DNA from: JBGRQA01 sp041725895
GTDB lineage: Bacteria > Bacteroidota > Bacteroidia > Bacteroidales > Marinifilaceae
Direction of reading: 5' to 3'
Assembly (NCBI GenBank): GCA_041725895.1
Contig: JBGRQA010000002.1
Location: forward strand, 124,001 to 188,000
Length of the DNA stretch: 64,000 nucleotides
Part shown: in pieces, positions 24,766 to 33,661 of the stretch
Layout of the letters: every line of letters begins with the position of its first letter
Numbering within the stretch: position 1 is the first letter of the stretch
Position numbers and translations under genes: made by a program
The notes under the pieces: model-generated
Databases searched by the model: none
What the model saw: the letters and a program-made list of their open reading frames with translations, nothing else
Told to the model about the DNA's origin: nothing

Positions 24766-26580
24766 ATGATTGAAGAAAACAAAAAAGTTGAAAATGTAGA
24801 AAATCCAGCAACTGAAGCTGAATTTGATTGGGATGCGTATGCTAGCCAGGATATGTATGGTTCCGATAAAAGAAGCGAGCTGGAAGCAATGTATGACAAG
24901 ACTTTGTCTACTGTTGCAGAAAAAGAAGTAATTGATGGTACCGTTATCTCTATGAATAAGAGAGAGGTTGTAATCAACATTGGTTACAAGTCTGATGGTA
25001 TCGTAAGCATGAACGAATTCCGTTACAACCCAGAGTTGAAAGTAGGGGATTCAGTAGAAGTTTATGTGGAAAGTCAGGAAGACAAAAAAGGTCAGTTGGT
25101 ACTTTCTCACAAAAAAGCTCGTGCATTACGTTCTTGGGATCGTGTTAACTCGGCTCTTGAGAATGACGAAATTATCAAAGGTTACATCAAGTGTCGTACT
25201 AAAGGTGGTATGATCGTTGACGTATTCGGAATTGAGGCTTTCTTGCCAGGTTCTCAGATCGACGTGAAGCCTATCCGTGACTATGATGTATACGTTGGAA
25301 AAACTATGGAATTCAAGGTTGTAAAAATCAACCAGGAGTTCAAAAACGTTGTTGTATCTCACAAAGCTCTTATTGAGGCTGAGTTGGAGCAGCAGAAGAA
25401 AGAAATTATTGCTAAGCTTGAAAAAGGTCAGGTATTGGAAGGAACCGTTAAGAACATCACTTCTTACGGTGTATTCATCGACCTTGGTGGCGTAGACGGT
25501 TTGATTCACATTACTGACCTTTCATGGGGTCGTGTAACTCACCCAAGTGAGATTGTTGAGTTGGATCAGAAACTGAACGTTGTAATCCTTGACTTTGATG
25601 ATGACAAGAAGCGTATCGCTCTTGGTCTGAAGCAACTGACTCCACATCCATGGGATGCTTTGGATGCTGAAATGAAAGTTGGTGATACCGTTAAAGGTAA
25701 GGTTGTGGTTATGGCTGACTACGGTGCATTCGTTGAGATTGCAGCTGGTGTAGAAGGTTTGATCCACGTTTCTGAAATGTCTTGGTCACAGCACTTGAGA
25801 TCTGCTCAGGATTTCATGAAAGTTGGAGACGAAGTAGAAGCTCAGGTTCTTACTTTGGATCGCGAAGAGAGAAAAATGTCTCTTGGTATCAAGCAGTTGA
25901 AGCCAGATCCATGGGCTGGAGTAGAAGAGAAATATGCTGTTAACTCTAAGCACACTGCTAAAGTTCGTAACTTCACTAACTTTGGTGTGTTCGTAGAAAT
26001 CGAAGAAGGAGTTGACGGATTGATCCACATTTCTGATCTTTCTTGGACTAAGAAAGTGAAGCACCCAGCAGAATTCACTCAAATTGGTGCTGAGATCGAA
26101 GTTGTAGTTCTTGAAATTGACAAGGACAACAGAAGATTGAGCTTAGGTCACAAGCAATTGGAAGAGAATCCATGGGATGTATTCGAGTCTATCTTTACTG
26201 TTGATTCAGTACACGAAGGTACTATCGTAGAAGTATTCGAAAAAGGTGCTGTAATTGCATTGCCTTATGGTGTTGAAGGATTCGCAACTCCTCGTCACCT
26301 GGTGAAAGAAGATGGTGCTCAAGCTAAGGTTGAAGAGAAACTGGAATTCAAAGTAATTGAGTTCTCTAAAGCCGCTAAGAGAATTATCCTTTCTCACTCA
26401 AGAATTTTTGAAGATGAGAAGAGATCTGAAGAAGTAGCTAAGAAGAAAGCTGTTGCTAAAACCACTAAAAAAGGTGTTAAGAAGGTGAAAGAAAGCCTGG
26501 AAAAAACTACCTTAGGTGATATCTCTGAGTTAGCTGCTCTGAAGAATAAAATGGAAAAAGACGAAAAAGGTGGCGAATAA
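24766..26580 (+). CDS. rpsA: 30S ribosomal protein S1
   Basis: 604 residues from the ATG at 24766 (an in-frame TTG at 24733 would add 11). The protein starts MIEENKKVENVENPATEAEF, an acidic tail usual for Bacteroidota S1. At least six S1 RNA-binding repeats follow, including GVFIDLGGVDGLIHITDLSW and VEGLIHVSEMSW. The C-terminus is a lysine-rich low-complexity tail. It binds mRNA on the 30S subunit, which matters where Shine-Dalgarno sites are weak. Codon use (GTT, CGT, GAA) suggests strong expression. Confidence 0.95.
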   Translation: MIEENKKVENVENPATEAEFDWDAYASQDMYGSDKRSELEAMYDKTLSTVAEKEVIDGTVISMNKREVVINIGYKSDGIVSMNEFRYNPELKVGDSVEVYVESQEDKKGQLVLSHKKARALRSWDRVNSALENDEIIKGYIKCRTKGGMIVDVFGIEAFLPGSQIDVKPIRDYDVYVGKTMEFKVVKINQEFKNVVVSHKALIEAELEQQKKEIIAKLEKGQVLEGTVKNITSYGVFIDLGGVDGLIHITDLSWGRVTHPSEIVELDQKLNVVILDFDDDKKRIALGLKQLTPHPWDALDAEMKVGDTVKGKVVVMADYGAFVEIAAGVEGLIHVSEMSWSQHLRSAQDFMKVGDEVEAQVLTLDREERKMSLGIKQLKPDPWAGVEEKYAVNSKHTAKVRNFTNFGVFVEIEEGVDGLIHISDLSWTKKVKHPAEFTQIGAEIEVVVLEIDKDNRRLSLGHKQLEENPWDVFESIFTVDSVHEGTIVEVFEKGAVIALPYGVEGFATPRHLVKEDGAQAKVEEKLEFKVIEFSKAAKRIILSHSRIFEDEKRSEEVAKKKAVAKTTKKGVKKVKESLEKTTLGDISELAALKNKMEKDEKGGE

Positions 26581-26585
26581 TTAAA

Positions 26586-26954
26586 ATGCAACTAAATATG
26601 GACTTCAAGATTGACAAGAAGGATGGATATACCTTGGTGCAGGTATTAAAAGAGAAATTAGATACTCACATTGCTCCTGCTCTAAAATCAGAATTGGTTC
26701 TGATTGCCGGGAACGGAGAAAAGAATATTCTTTTGGATCTGAATAACTGCAGCTATTGTGATTCTTCCGGATTAAGTGCCATTCTTGTAGCCAATAGGTT
26801 GTGTAAAAATGCCAATGGAACCTTTGTGCTCCATGGCTTGCAGCCTGCTGTCGAACGATTGGTTTCCATCTCACAGTTAGATTCCGTATTGAATATTGCT
26901 TACAATATGGATGATGCAATTTCGATGATTAAAAACCATATCGAGTCCAATTAA
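26586..26954 (+). CDS. STAS-domain anti-sigma factor antagonist-like protein
   Basis: 122 residues, one STAS domain. The phosphorylatable serine motif is NCSYCDSSGLSAILV (DSSG). In partner-switch systems such proteins are phosphorylated by a HATPase kinase and reset by a PP2C phosphatase. It lies 5 bp after rpsA and 10 bp before rnz, so they may share a transcript. A receiver-PP2C protein (16510-17730) is in the same window but not linked. Confidence 0.88.
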   Translation: MQLNMDFKIDKKDGYTLVQVLKEKLDTHIAPALKSELVLIAGNGEKNILLDLNNCSYCDSSGLSAILVANRLCKNANGTFVLHGLQPAVERLVSISQLDSVLNIAYNMDDAISMIKNHIESN

Positions 26955-26964
26955 TTTATTAATT

Positions 26965-27891
26965 GTGAAGTTTGAATTAACAATTCTGGGCAGTAGCTCT
27001 GCGTTACCTACTTCAAAAAGATTCCCAACCGCTCAAGTGCTCAATGTGCTTGAGCGGTTTTTTTTGATCGATTGTGGAGAGGGAACGCAGATCCAGTTAC
27101 GAAAATATAAGGTGCCCTACGGCCGGCTTAACCATATCTTTATTTCTCATCTTCATGGGGATCATATCTTTGGATTGATTGGTTTGATTTCCTCCTTTTC
27201 ACTTCAAGGGCGAACTAATGATTTGCACATATATGCCCATCGGAAATTGGAGGAATTGATTCGATTTCAATTGGAATGTCTGGATACAAAATTGAGTTTT
27301 GAACTGGTTTTTCATCCTATATTCGGAAAAGAGATACAAACCCTTTATGAGGATAAGGTGGTTGAGGTTAAATGTTTCCCTTTAAAGCACGGTCCTATGC
27401 CTTGTGCCGGATTTTTATTCAAGGAGAAGGATCGTCCCCGAAATTTGATAAAGGAGATGGTGGATTTCTATAGAATACCTATTCGTGCTATGGCTTCCAT
27501 AAAGGCTGGGGAAGATTTTGTAAGGGATTCCGGCGAGGTGGTTCCCAATGGTTTATTGACTAAAAATCCTCCGAGAGCTCGAAGTTATGCATTTTGCACA
27601 GATACGGCTTATTTGGAGAAAATTGTACCTGTAGTTCAGGGTGTAGATCTGTTGTATCACGAGGCCACTTTTTTAAAAATTGATGAGAAGCGGGCAAAGA
27701 AGACTTATCACTCAACTGCGGAGCAAGCCGCAAGAATTGCGCATCTTGCCAATGTTGAAAAATTAATCATTGGTCATTTTTCTGCACGTTTCAAGGAGGT
27801 GCATGAACATTTGGCCGAAGCCAGGGCTATTTTCCCCAATACCGAAGCTGGAAATGATGGTGCCGTATTTTCAATAGAGGTAAAAAAATAG
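26965..27891 (+). CDS. rnz: Ribonuclease Z
   Basis: 308 residues of metallo-beta-lactamase fold. The zinc motif is ISHLHGDHIFGL (HxHxDH), with further ligands in FPLKHGPMPCAGF, FCTDTAY, HEATF and KLIIGHFSARF. It trims tRNA 3' ends. The start is GTG, 10 bp after the STAS gene; no in-frame ATG fits better. A terminator-like hairpin with eight T residues lies inside its first 100 nt (27027-27065). Confidence 0.93.
   Translation: MKFELTILGSSSALPTSKRFPTAQVLNVLERFFLIDCGEGTQIQLRKYKVPYGRLNHIFISHLHGDHIFGLIGLISSFSLQGRTNDLHIYAHRKLEELIRFQLECLDTKLSFELVFHPIFGKEIQTLYEDKVVEVKCFPLKHGPMPCAGFLFKEKDRPRNLIKEMVDFYRIPIRAMASIKAGEDFVRDSGEVVPNGLLTKNPPRARSYAFCTDTAYLEKIVPVVQGVDLLYHEATFLKIDEKRAKKTYHSTAEQAARIAHLANVEKLIIGHFSARFKEVHEHLAEARAIFPNTEAGNDGAVFSIEVKK
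27027..27065 (+). terminator. Intrinsic-terminator-like hairpin inside rnz
   Basis: AACCGCTCAAG (27027-27037) pairs perfectly with CTTGAGCGGTT (27049-27059), and an 8-T run (27058-27065) follows. It lies 63-101 nt into the rnz coding sequence. The encoded residues (around TAQVLNVLERFFLID) are ones the family conserves, so the structure may be incidental or a premature-termination control point. Confidence 0.45.
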
Positions 27892-27928
27892 AAGCTGATA
27901 GGAGAGGGGGAATACAAAATGATTTTTC

Positions 27929-27936
27929 TACCTTAG
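27929..27936 (+). promoter_or_regulatory. -7 box for the C1 peptidase gene
   Basis: TACCTTAG, one mismatch from TAnnTTTG, 28 nt upstream of the ATG. Confidence 0.35.
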
Positions 27937-27963
27937 GGGCGCAAACATAAACGTTATCAAAAA

Positions 27964-29211
27964 ATGAAAAGAGTCTTGTTACCTGCCCTTGCGTTATTGA
28001 TGGGGGCAACTTCTTTTGCTCAACAGAAGAAGGATAAATCAATGTTTAAGGAGTATGAGCCTGGGTACTATCAGAATTCCATTCTGAAAGATATCCGTAT
28101 GGTGAATGAGAAATTGGAAAAGAAGGACGTTGATAAGCGTTTCTTTATGGATCAATCCGGAATGGACCTTCCTAATAAAATTTCTCTGTACAAAGACAAT
28201 ACTGCTTGGGCGAATCCAACAATTTCGCAAGGGAATGGTGGTACTTGCTGGAGTTTTTCCACTACCTCTTTTATGGAATCTGAGGTTTATCGATTGCATA
28301 AGAAGAAGGTGAAGATTTCGGAGATCTACACTGCTTATTGGGAGTATGTGGAAAAGGCTCGTAGATTCGTTCAGGAACGAGGTAATTCTGTGTTTGGTCA
28401 AGGGGCAGAAGCCAATTCCGTAACCAGAATCTGGAAGCAATATGGTGCTTGTCCTACTTCGGCTTACACCGGGTTGCTGAATGGTCGTAAATTCCATACT
28501 CATGAGAAGATGTACAAGGAGATGATGGCCTTCCTGAATGGCTTGAAAGTTTCCAACGATTGGAATGAGGAGAGAGCCCTTGAAACCATTAAGGCAATCA
28601 TGAATCATTACATTGGTACTCCTCCAACCAAGTTTACCGTTGAAGGGAAAGAGTATACTCCCAAAAGCTATGTAAAGGATTATTTGAAGATGAACATGGA
28701 TGACTATGTTGAGATTCTTTCCTACAAGCAGGAGCCTTACTGGCAGCAAGTGGAATATAAGGTGCCTGATAACTGGTGGCATTCTGAGGAGTATTACAAT
28801 ATTCCTTTGGACGATTTCATGAAAGTTCTGAAGCGAGCAATTCGTAAAGGATACACTATGAGTATTGGTGGCGATGTTTCGGAAGCTGGTTTTCTAAGAA
28901 CTACCAATTGTGCGATGGTACCTTCTTTCGACATTCCATCGGAATACATTAATGAGGATGCTCGTCAGTTCCGTTTTTCAAATGAAACAACTACGGATGA
29001 TCATGGTATGCACATGGTAGGATACTATGTGGATAAAAATGGTAAGGATTGGTATTTGATAAAAGATTCCAGTTCCGGATCCCGAAATGTAGACGAAAAT
29101 ACACCCGAATTTGGATACTATTTCTTCCACGAGGATTACGTGAAGCTGAAGATGATGGGCTTTACCATTCATAAAGATGCGGTGAAGGATGTCCTAAAGA
29201 AATTTAAATAA
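27964..29211 (+). CDS. Secreted C1-family cysteine peptidase (bleomycin hydrolase-like)
   Basis: 415 residues with a signal peptide (about 1-20, ending SFAQQK). Catalytic Cys lies in QGNGGTCWSFSTTSFMESE and catalytic His in TDDHGMHMVGYY. The third-residue region reads YLIKDSSSGSRN where papain-like enzymes usually have NSWG, so the usual Asn appears to be Asp. The C-terminal GFTIHKDAVKDVLKKF is typical of bacterial PepC/bleomycin hydrolases. It likely acts on peptides in the periplasm. A single gene with its own terminator. Confidence 0.87.
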   Translation: MKRVLLPALALLMGATSFAQQKKDKSMFKEYEPGYYQNSILKDIRMVNEKLEKKDVDKRFFMDQSGMDLPNKISLYKDNTAWANPTISQGNGGTCWSFSTTSFMESEVYRLHKKKVKISEIYTAYWEYVEKARRFVQERGNSVFGQGAEANSVTRIWKQYGACPTSAYTGLLNGRKFHTHEKMYKEMMAFLNGLKVSNDWNEERALETIKAIMNHYIGTPPTKFTVEGKEYTPKSYVKDYLKMNMDDYVEILSYKQEPYWQQVEYKVPDNWWHSEEYYNIPLDDFMKVLKRAIRKGYTMSIGGDVSEAGFLRTTNCAMVPSFDIPSEYINEDARQFRFSNETTTDDHGMHMVGYYVDKNGKDWYLIKDSSSGSRNVDENTPEFGYYFFHEDYVKLKMMGFTIHKDAVKDVLKKFK

Positions 29212-29216
29212 TTGAC

Positions 29217-29241
29217 AAAAGCCCCTGTAAAAGGGGCTTTT
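29217..29241 (+). terminator. Terminator of the C1 peptidase gene
   Basis: AAAAGCCCCT pairs with AGGGGCTTTT around a 5-nt loop, 6 nt past the stop codon. Confidence 0.88.
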
Positions 29242-29350
29242 GTTTTATACGTCCCAGGAGAGAGGTTGCATACGAAAGGGAAAGCCTTTGTTTTTGATAA
29301 ATGCTCTTATTAATGTTGGAGTACCTATAGGGGGTTGAGGAGAAAATATG

Positions 29351-29358
29351 TATCTTTG
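29351..29358 (+). promoter_or_regulatory. -7 box for guaA
   Basis: TATCTTTG matches TAnnTTTG, giving a ~38-nt leader to the guaA ATG. Confidence 0.55.
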
Positions 29359-29402
29359 TACGCCAAATAGTAACTACTGAACAATCCACAATTTTTGATT
29401 TT

Positions 29403-30935
29403 ATGCAGGAAAAAATTCTGATTTTAGATTTTGGTTCGCAGTACACCCAGTTGATCGCTCGTAGAGTGCGAGAACTGAATGTTTATTGTGAAATTCACCC
29501 TTACAACAATCCCCCAGCAATTGATGAGTCGATAAAAGGGGTTATACTTTCTGGAAGTCCTTTTTCTGTTCGTGAAGAAAAGGCTCCAATACCCAATTTA
29601 TCTGAAATAAAAGGTAAACTGCCACTTTTGGGTGTTTGCTATGGTGCTCAACATTTGGCCCACTGTTTTGGTGGTGAAGTGATGGCTTCAAACAAGCGTG
29701 AATATGGCCGTGCCAACCTGACTTCTGTAGATAATGGCAATGAGTTATTGAAAGGTATTAGCTTAAATTCACAAGTGTGGATGTCGCATGGTGATACCAT
29801 TGAAAGAATGCCTGCAAATTATAAAGTAATTGCTAGTACTGCTGACGTTGAGAATGCTGCTTTTGCTATTGAAGGAGAATCAACTTATGGTATTCAATTC
29901 CATCCAGAGGTATATCACAGTACAGAAGGAATCGTATTGTTAGAGAATTTTATTGTTGGTATTTGTGGATGTTCTCAAGACTGGACTCCGGATGCATTCG
30001 TTGATACCACTGTTGCAGAATTGAAAGAGCAACTTGGTGATGATAGAGTTATTCTGGGATTGTCTGGAGGTGTTGATTCTACAGTAGCGGCAATGTTGTT
30101 GCACAAGGCCATTGGAAAAAATCTACATTGTATTTTTGTTGATAATGGTTTACTTCGTAAGAATGAGTTTACCGATGTACTTAAAAAATATGAAACACTT
30201 GGACTAAATGTAACAGGTGTTGATGCAGGCAAGAAATTTATTTCTGCTTTGGCAGGAGTTAAAGATCCAGAAGCGAAGCGAAAAATTATTGGGAATGCCT
30301 TTGTTGAGGTTTTCGACGAAGAATCGCACAAAATTGAGAATGCAAAATGGTTAGGACAAGGTACCATCTATCCAGATGTTATTGAATCTGTATCTGTAAC
30401 AGGAGGCCCTTCTCAAACCATTAAGTCTCACCACAACGTAGGTGGATTACCTGACTATATGAAGTTAAAGGTGGTAGAACCATTAAAGTTGCTTTTTAAG
30501 GATGAGGTTCGCCGAGTAGGTAGAAGTATGGGACTTGAAGATAAGTTTATCAGTCGCCATCCTTTTCCAGGACCAGGTTTAGGTATTCGTATTTTAGGTG
30601 ATATTACCGCTGAAAAAGTTCAGATTCTGCAGGAAGTTGATCATATTTTCATTTCCGGCTTGATAGAAGATGGATTGTATGATGAGGTATGGCAAGCTGG
30701 TGTGATGTTATTGCCGGTTCAATCAGTAGGAGTGATGGGCGATGAGAGAACATACGAAAGTGTAGTTGCGTTACGTGCTGTTAGTTCAACTGATGGAATG
30801 ACAGCTGATTGGTCGCATTTGCCTTACGAGTTTCTTGCAAAGATTTCCAATAAAATTATCAATAATGTGAAAGGTGTGAACCGCGTAGTTTACGATATTA
30901 GTTCAAAACCACCTGCAACAATTGAGTGGGAATAA
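29403..30935 (+). CDS. guaA: GMP synthase (glutamine-hydrolysing)
   Basis: 510 residues. The class I glutamine amidotransferase domain has the nucleophile Cys in LGVCYGAQHLA and His/Glu in FHPEVYHS. The ATP pyrophosphatase domain has the PP-loop LSGGVDSTVAA. The C-terminal dimerisation domain ends PPATIEWE. It converts XMP to GMP in the cytoplasm. A single gene with a promoter and a strong terminator. Confidence 0.97.
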   Translation: MQEKILILDFGSQYTQLIARRVRELNVYCEIHPYNNPPAIDESIKGVILSGSPFSVREEKAPIPNLSEIKGKLPLLGVCYGAQHLAHCFGGEVMASNKREYGRANLTSVDNGNELLKGISLNSQVWMSHGDTIERMPANYKVIASTADVENAAFAIEGESTYGIQFHPEVYHSTEGIVLLENFIVGICGCSQDWTPDAFVDTTVAELKEQLGDDRVILGLSGGVDSTVAAMLLHKAIGKNLHCIFVDNGLLRKNEFTDVLKKYETLGLNVTGVDAGKKFISALAGVKDPEAKRKIIGNAFVEVFDEESHKIENAKWLGQGTIYPDVIESVSVTGGPSQTIKSHHNVGGLPDYMKLKVVEPLKLLFKDEVRRVGRSMGLEDKFISRHPFPGPGLGIRILGDITAEKVQILQEVDHIFISGLIEDGLYDEVWQAGVMLLPVQSVGVMGDERTYESVVALRAVSSTDGMTADWSHLPYEFLAKISNKIINNVKGVNRVVYDISSKPPATIEWE

Positions 30936-30946
30936 GAAATAAAATC

Positions 30947-30976
30947 AAAACCTCTGCCTTAGGCAGGGGTTTTTTT
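30947..30976. terminator. Terminator shared by guaA and the Hpt gene
   Basis: A 12-bp stem AAAACCTCTGCC/GGCAGGGGTTTT with a 3-nt loop and one G-T wobble, followed by more T. It overlaps the stop of the convergent Hpt gene. Confidence 0.85.
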
Positions 30977-31709
30977 ATTCCTTAAAAAGTTCCTGTTGAT
31001 CATTGAAGTATTGAATTGCCTCTTTTATTTGAGTATCCAATAAATTGATTTTTTCAGTGGTTTTTGTACTATTTTTCTCCAGAGCTGATTTTTCAACCTC
31101 AATGATGGTTTGGCGTGCTTTTTCCATCGAAAAGTTGGCCAAAACGCCCTTTAATTTGTGGGCAGCATCTTTTGTTCCCTGGTAATCATTCGTTCCAATT
31201 AATTGATACAATTGTTTGACTCTGTCCGGATAGACTTCGATAAATTTTTCAATTACATTTTTAATGAAGGGACGGTTGTTGTCTACCCGAACGAATAATT
31301 CCTTGAAGTTTATGGGCAGAAGTTTTGATGTATCTTTCTTCTGTACAGGTTTGGAAATTGGTATTTTTAGCAGGAGTTGGCTCAGGTCCAGGCTAGAGGG
31401 GTAGTACAGTAAATTTCTGGTTTTACAATCCTTTTCCTGTTTTTCATTATTAGTTATTACGATAATCTTTGTATCTTTTTTAGAGGAATTGGGGTATAGT
31501 TGTAGATAGGACTGAATGTTATCGTACAAAGAAATTGCAGTTTGATCCGATAGTTGATATTGACATATTATTAATTGGAAGGTTGTTTCAATGAATGTTT
31601 CGAAACCTGTCTGTCCATTAGTGCAATGTTTAATTTGAATACTACTCAGATCTTGAATTGATTCCGGTATCTTGTCTCCCAGAAGCAATAGGTGTAGTTT
31701 ATGTTCCAT
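30975..31709 (-). CDS. Hpt phosphotransfer protein with degenerate receiver-like domain
   Basis: 244 residues. The C-terminal Hpt domain (about 135-240) has the phosphorylatable His in DAAHKLKGVLANF. The first ~125 residues have receiver-like alternating strands (LHLLLLGDK, FQLIICQYQLSD, KIIVITNN), but the phospho-Asp position in FQLIICQYQ is not Asp, so it is a pseudo-receiver. No hybrid kinase is adjacent; it would relay phosphate from an unlinked kinase. It is divergent from the S41 peptidase. Confidence 0.75.
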   Translation of the reverse strand: MEHKLHLLLLGDKIPESIQDLSSIQIKHCTNGQTGFETFIETTFQLIICQYQLSDQTAISLYDNIQSYLQLYPNSSKKDTKIIVITNNEKQEKDCKTRNLLYYPSSLDLSQLLLKIPISKPVQKKDTSKLLPINFKELFVRVDNNRPFIKNVIEKFIEVYPDRVKQLYQLIGTNDYQGTKDAAHKLKGVLANFSMEKARQTIIEVEKSALEKNSTKTTEKINLLDTQIKEAIQYFNDQQELFKE

Positions 31710-31750
31710 GAATATTCTCTTTTCAAAGATAAAAATAGTAAAAAGATTGC

Positions 31751-31758
31751 TATTTTTG
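31751..31758 (+). promoter_or_regulatory. -7 box for the S41 peptidase gene
   Basis: TATTTTTG fits TAnnTTTG, giving a ~50-nt leader. Confidence 0.45.
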
Positions 31759-31814
31759 GTGGCGTTCTCAATTTACGAAGAAGTAGGAAATAAATCTATT
31801 AAAATACATAATTT

Positions 31815-33422
31815 ATGAAGTTGAATAAAAAATCAATCATTGGATTTTTGGCAATAAGTATACTGGTTGTATGGACTTGCCGGGGGGATCTGAAGGCGCA
31901 ATCAGTCAAAAATCAAGCAATAAAATATCAGAATTTAATTGCTTTGATTGATGCTTTTTATGTTGATACTGTAAATGTTGAGAAGTTGACGGAGGATGCT
32001 ATTATTCAGGTTTTGGCAAAATTGGATCCTCACTCAATGTACATAAGCCGAGAGGAAGTAAAGGAGATGAATGAACCTTTGCAAGGAAGTTTTAGTGGGA
32101 TTGGAATCCAGTTTAATATTTTACGGGATACGCTGATGGTGGTAACTACTGTTCCAGGTGGGCCTTCTGAAAAGGTAGGCTTGCGTGCCGGAGACCGAAT
32201 TGTGAAGATCGATGGGGACAATGTTGCCGGTGTTGGTTTAAAAAACAGTGGTGTTCGTAAACGCTTGCGTGGAGAAAAGGGAACAGTTGTTACGGTTTAT
32301 GTGAAGCGGAAGCGGGAAAAAGAGATATTGGAATTTGTTATTACACGTGATAAAATTCCGATTCACAGTTTGGATGCTGCCTATATGGTTGATGAAACTA
32401 CCGGTTATATCAAATTGAATCGATTTGCTGCAACAACTGGCAAAGAGTTTTATGATGCCATGGTGGATTTGAAAAGCCGAAACATGGAGAATCTGGTTTT
32501 GGATCTGCGGGGAAATGGCGGAGGATATATGAGTTCTGCCATTGAGATTGTGGATCAGCTGATGGAGGCGAATAAATTGATTGTGTATACGAAGGGACTT
32601 ACCACCCCGCGTCACGAAAGTAATACTACATCGCGTGGTATTTTTAAAGAAGGAAAGGTTGTTGTATTGATTAATGAAGGTTCTGCTTCGGCTTCTGAAA
32701 TTGTTTCGGGGGCAATTCAGGACTGGGATCGTGGAGTAATTATCGGACGCCGTTCTTTTGGAAAAGGTTTGGTACAACGCCAATTCCCTTTGTCTGATGG
32801 CTCCATGGTGCGATTGACAACAGCCCATTACTATACACCAACCGGACGATGTATTCAAAAGCCCTATGAAAATGGAGTTGATGATTACAGGATGGATATC
32901 ATCAAGCGTTACAATTCAGGTGAGATGATTAGTGCCGATAGTATTCATTTTCCCGACTCACTGAAGTATAATACGCTTTTGAATAAGAGAGTTGTATATG
33001 GAGGAGGAGGTATAATGCCGGATATTTACATTCCATTGGACACCACTAAAAATTTCCGCTATTTCAATTTGTTGGTTCGTAAGAATGTGCTGAATCCTTT
33101 TGTAATTAATTACATAGATTCGAATCGGGAGCAATTGAAAAAGAGTTATCCTGATTTTGAGGTTTACAATAAGAACTTCAAGGTAAGTGAGCAAATGATG
33201 AAGGATTTGGTTGCAGCCGGAGAAAAGGAAGGAATAAAGAAGGAAGATAAGGATTACATAGCAGTTGAGGATGAAATTAAGTTACATATTAAGGCCCTTA
33301 TCGCACGCGATCTGTGGGATGCTAATGAGCTATTCCGGATTGTAAATCAAAAAAACGAGTTTCTTTTGAAAGCTCTGGAAGTGTTGAAATCCCCAAAGAA
33401 ATATTCTTCGAAACTGAAGTAA
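31815..33422 (+). CDS. S41-family C-terminal processing peptidase
   Basis: 535 residues with a signal/anchor segment (about 8-24). A PDZ domain (about 90-170, GSFSGIGIQFNILRD to VGLKNSGVRKRLRG) precedes the S41 core with the nucleophile Ser in NEGSASASEIVSGA and Lys in GRRSFGKGLVQ. Members cleave periplasmic proteins near their C-termini. The extended C-terminal region (about 390-535) is helical and family-typical. A single gene with its own promoter and terminator. Confidence 0.92.
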   Translation: MKLNKKSIIGFLAISILVVWTCRGDLKAQSVKNQAIKYQNLIALIDAFYVDTVNVEKLTEDAIIQVLAKLDPHSMYISREEVKEMNEPLQGSFSGIGIQFNILRDTLMVVTTVPGGPSEKVGLRAGDRIVKIDGDNVAGVGLKNSGVRKRLRGEKGTVVTVYVKRKREKEILEFVITRDKIPIHSLDAAYMVDETTGYIKLNRFAATTGKEFYDAMVDLKSRNMENLVLDLRGNGGGYMSSAIEIVDQLMEANKLIVYTKGLTTPRHESNTTSRGIFKEGKVVVLINEGSASASEIVSGAIQDWDRGVIIGRRSFGKGLVQRQFPLSDGSMVRLTTAHYYTPTGRCIQKPYENGVDDYRMDIIKRYNSGEMISADSIHFPDSLKYNTLLNKRVVYGGGGIMPDIYIPLDTTKNFRYFNLLVRKNVLNPFVINYIDSNREQLKKSYPDFEVYNKNFKVSEQMMKDLVAAGEKEGIKKEDKDYIAVEDEIKLHIKALIARDLWDANELFRIVNQKNEFLLKALEVLKSPKKYSSKLK

Positions 33423-33445
33423 AATATAGTAAATACCCAAATATG

Positions 33446-33478
33446 AGCCGAAGGACTTGTTTCTTCGGCTTTTTTTTG
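33446..33478 (+). terminator. Terminator of the S41 peptidase gene
   Basis: AGCCGAAG (33446-33453) pairs with CTTCGGCT (33463-33470), followed by eight T. Confidence 0.88.
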
Positions 33479-33530
33479 TGGAATAATTTAGAAAAATCTG
33501 CGTTTTTGGTTCCTAAAGCTTAAATTTGTA

Positions 33531-33538
33531 GCCGCAGT
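33531..33538 (+). promoter_or_regulatory. -7 box for the THUMP methyltransferase gene
   Basis: TAAATTTG fits TAnnTTTG. The start point would fall near 33545. Confidence 0.5.
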
Positions 33539-33661
33539 AGAAGGGGACTTGTCGTGTTGGCCTGCAAGTGTCGGTTTTCGATAATCTGCAAATCGGTGTT
33601 TAAAGCACCAATAAGGCTATGTTGTTTAATTGTGGGAATAAGAACTAAAAAAGATTCGGTT

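Noticed and set aside
28039..28782. 247-codon minus-strand ORF opposite the C1 peptidase
   Set aside because: It lies inside a well-supported peptidase gene on the other strand and has no family features.
27964..29211. Considered as the leader peptidase of the RiPP cluster
   Set aside because: It is a bleomycin-hydrolase-type enzyme 17 kb away, not a C39 double-glycine peptidase.
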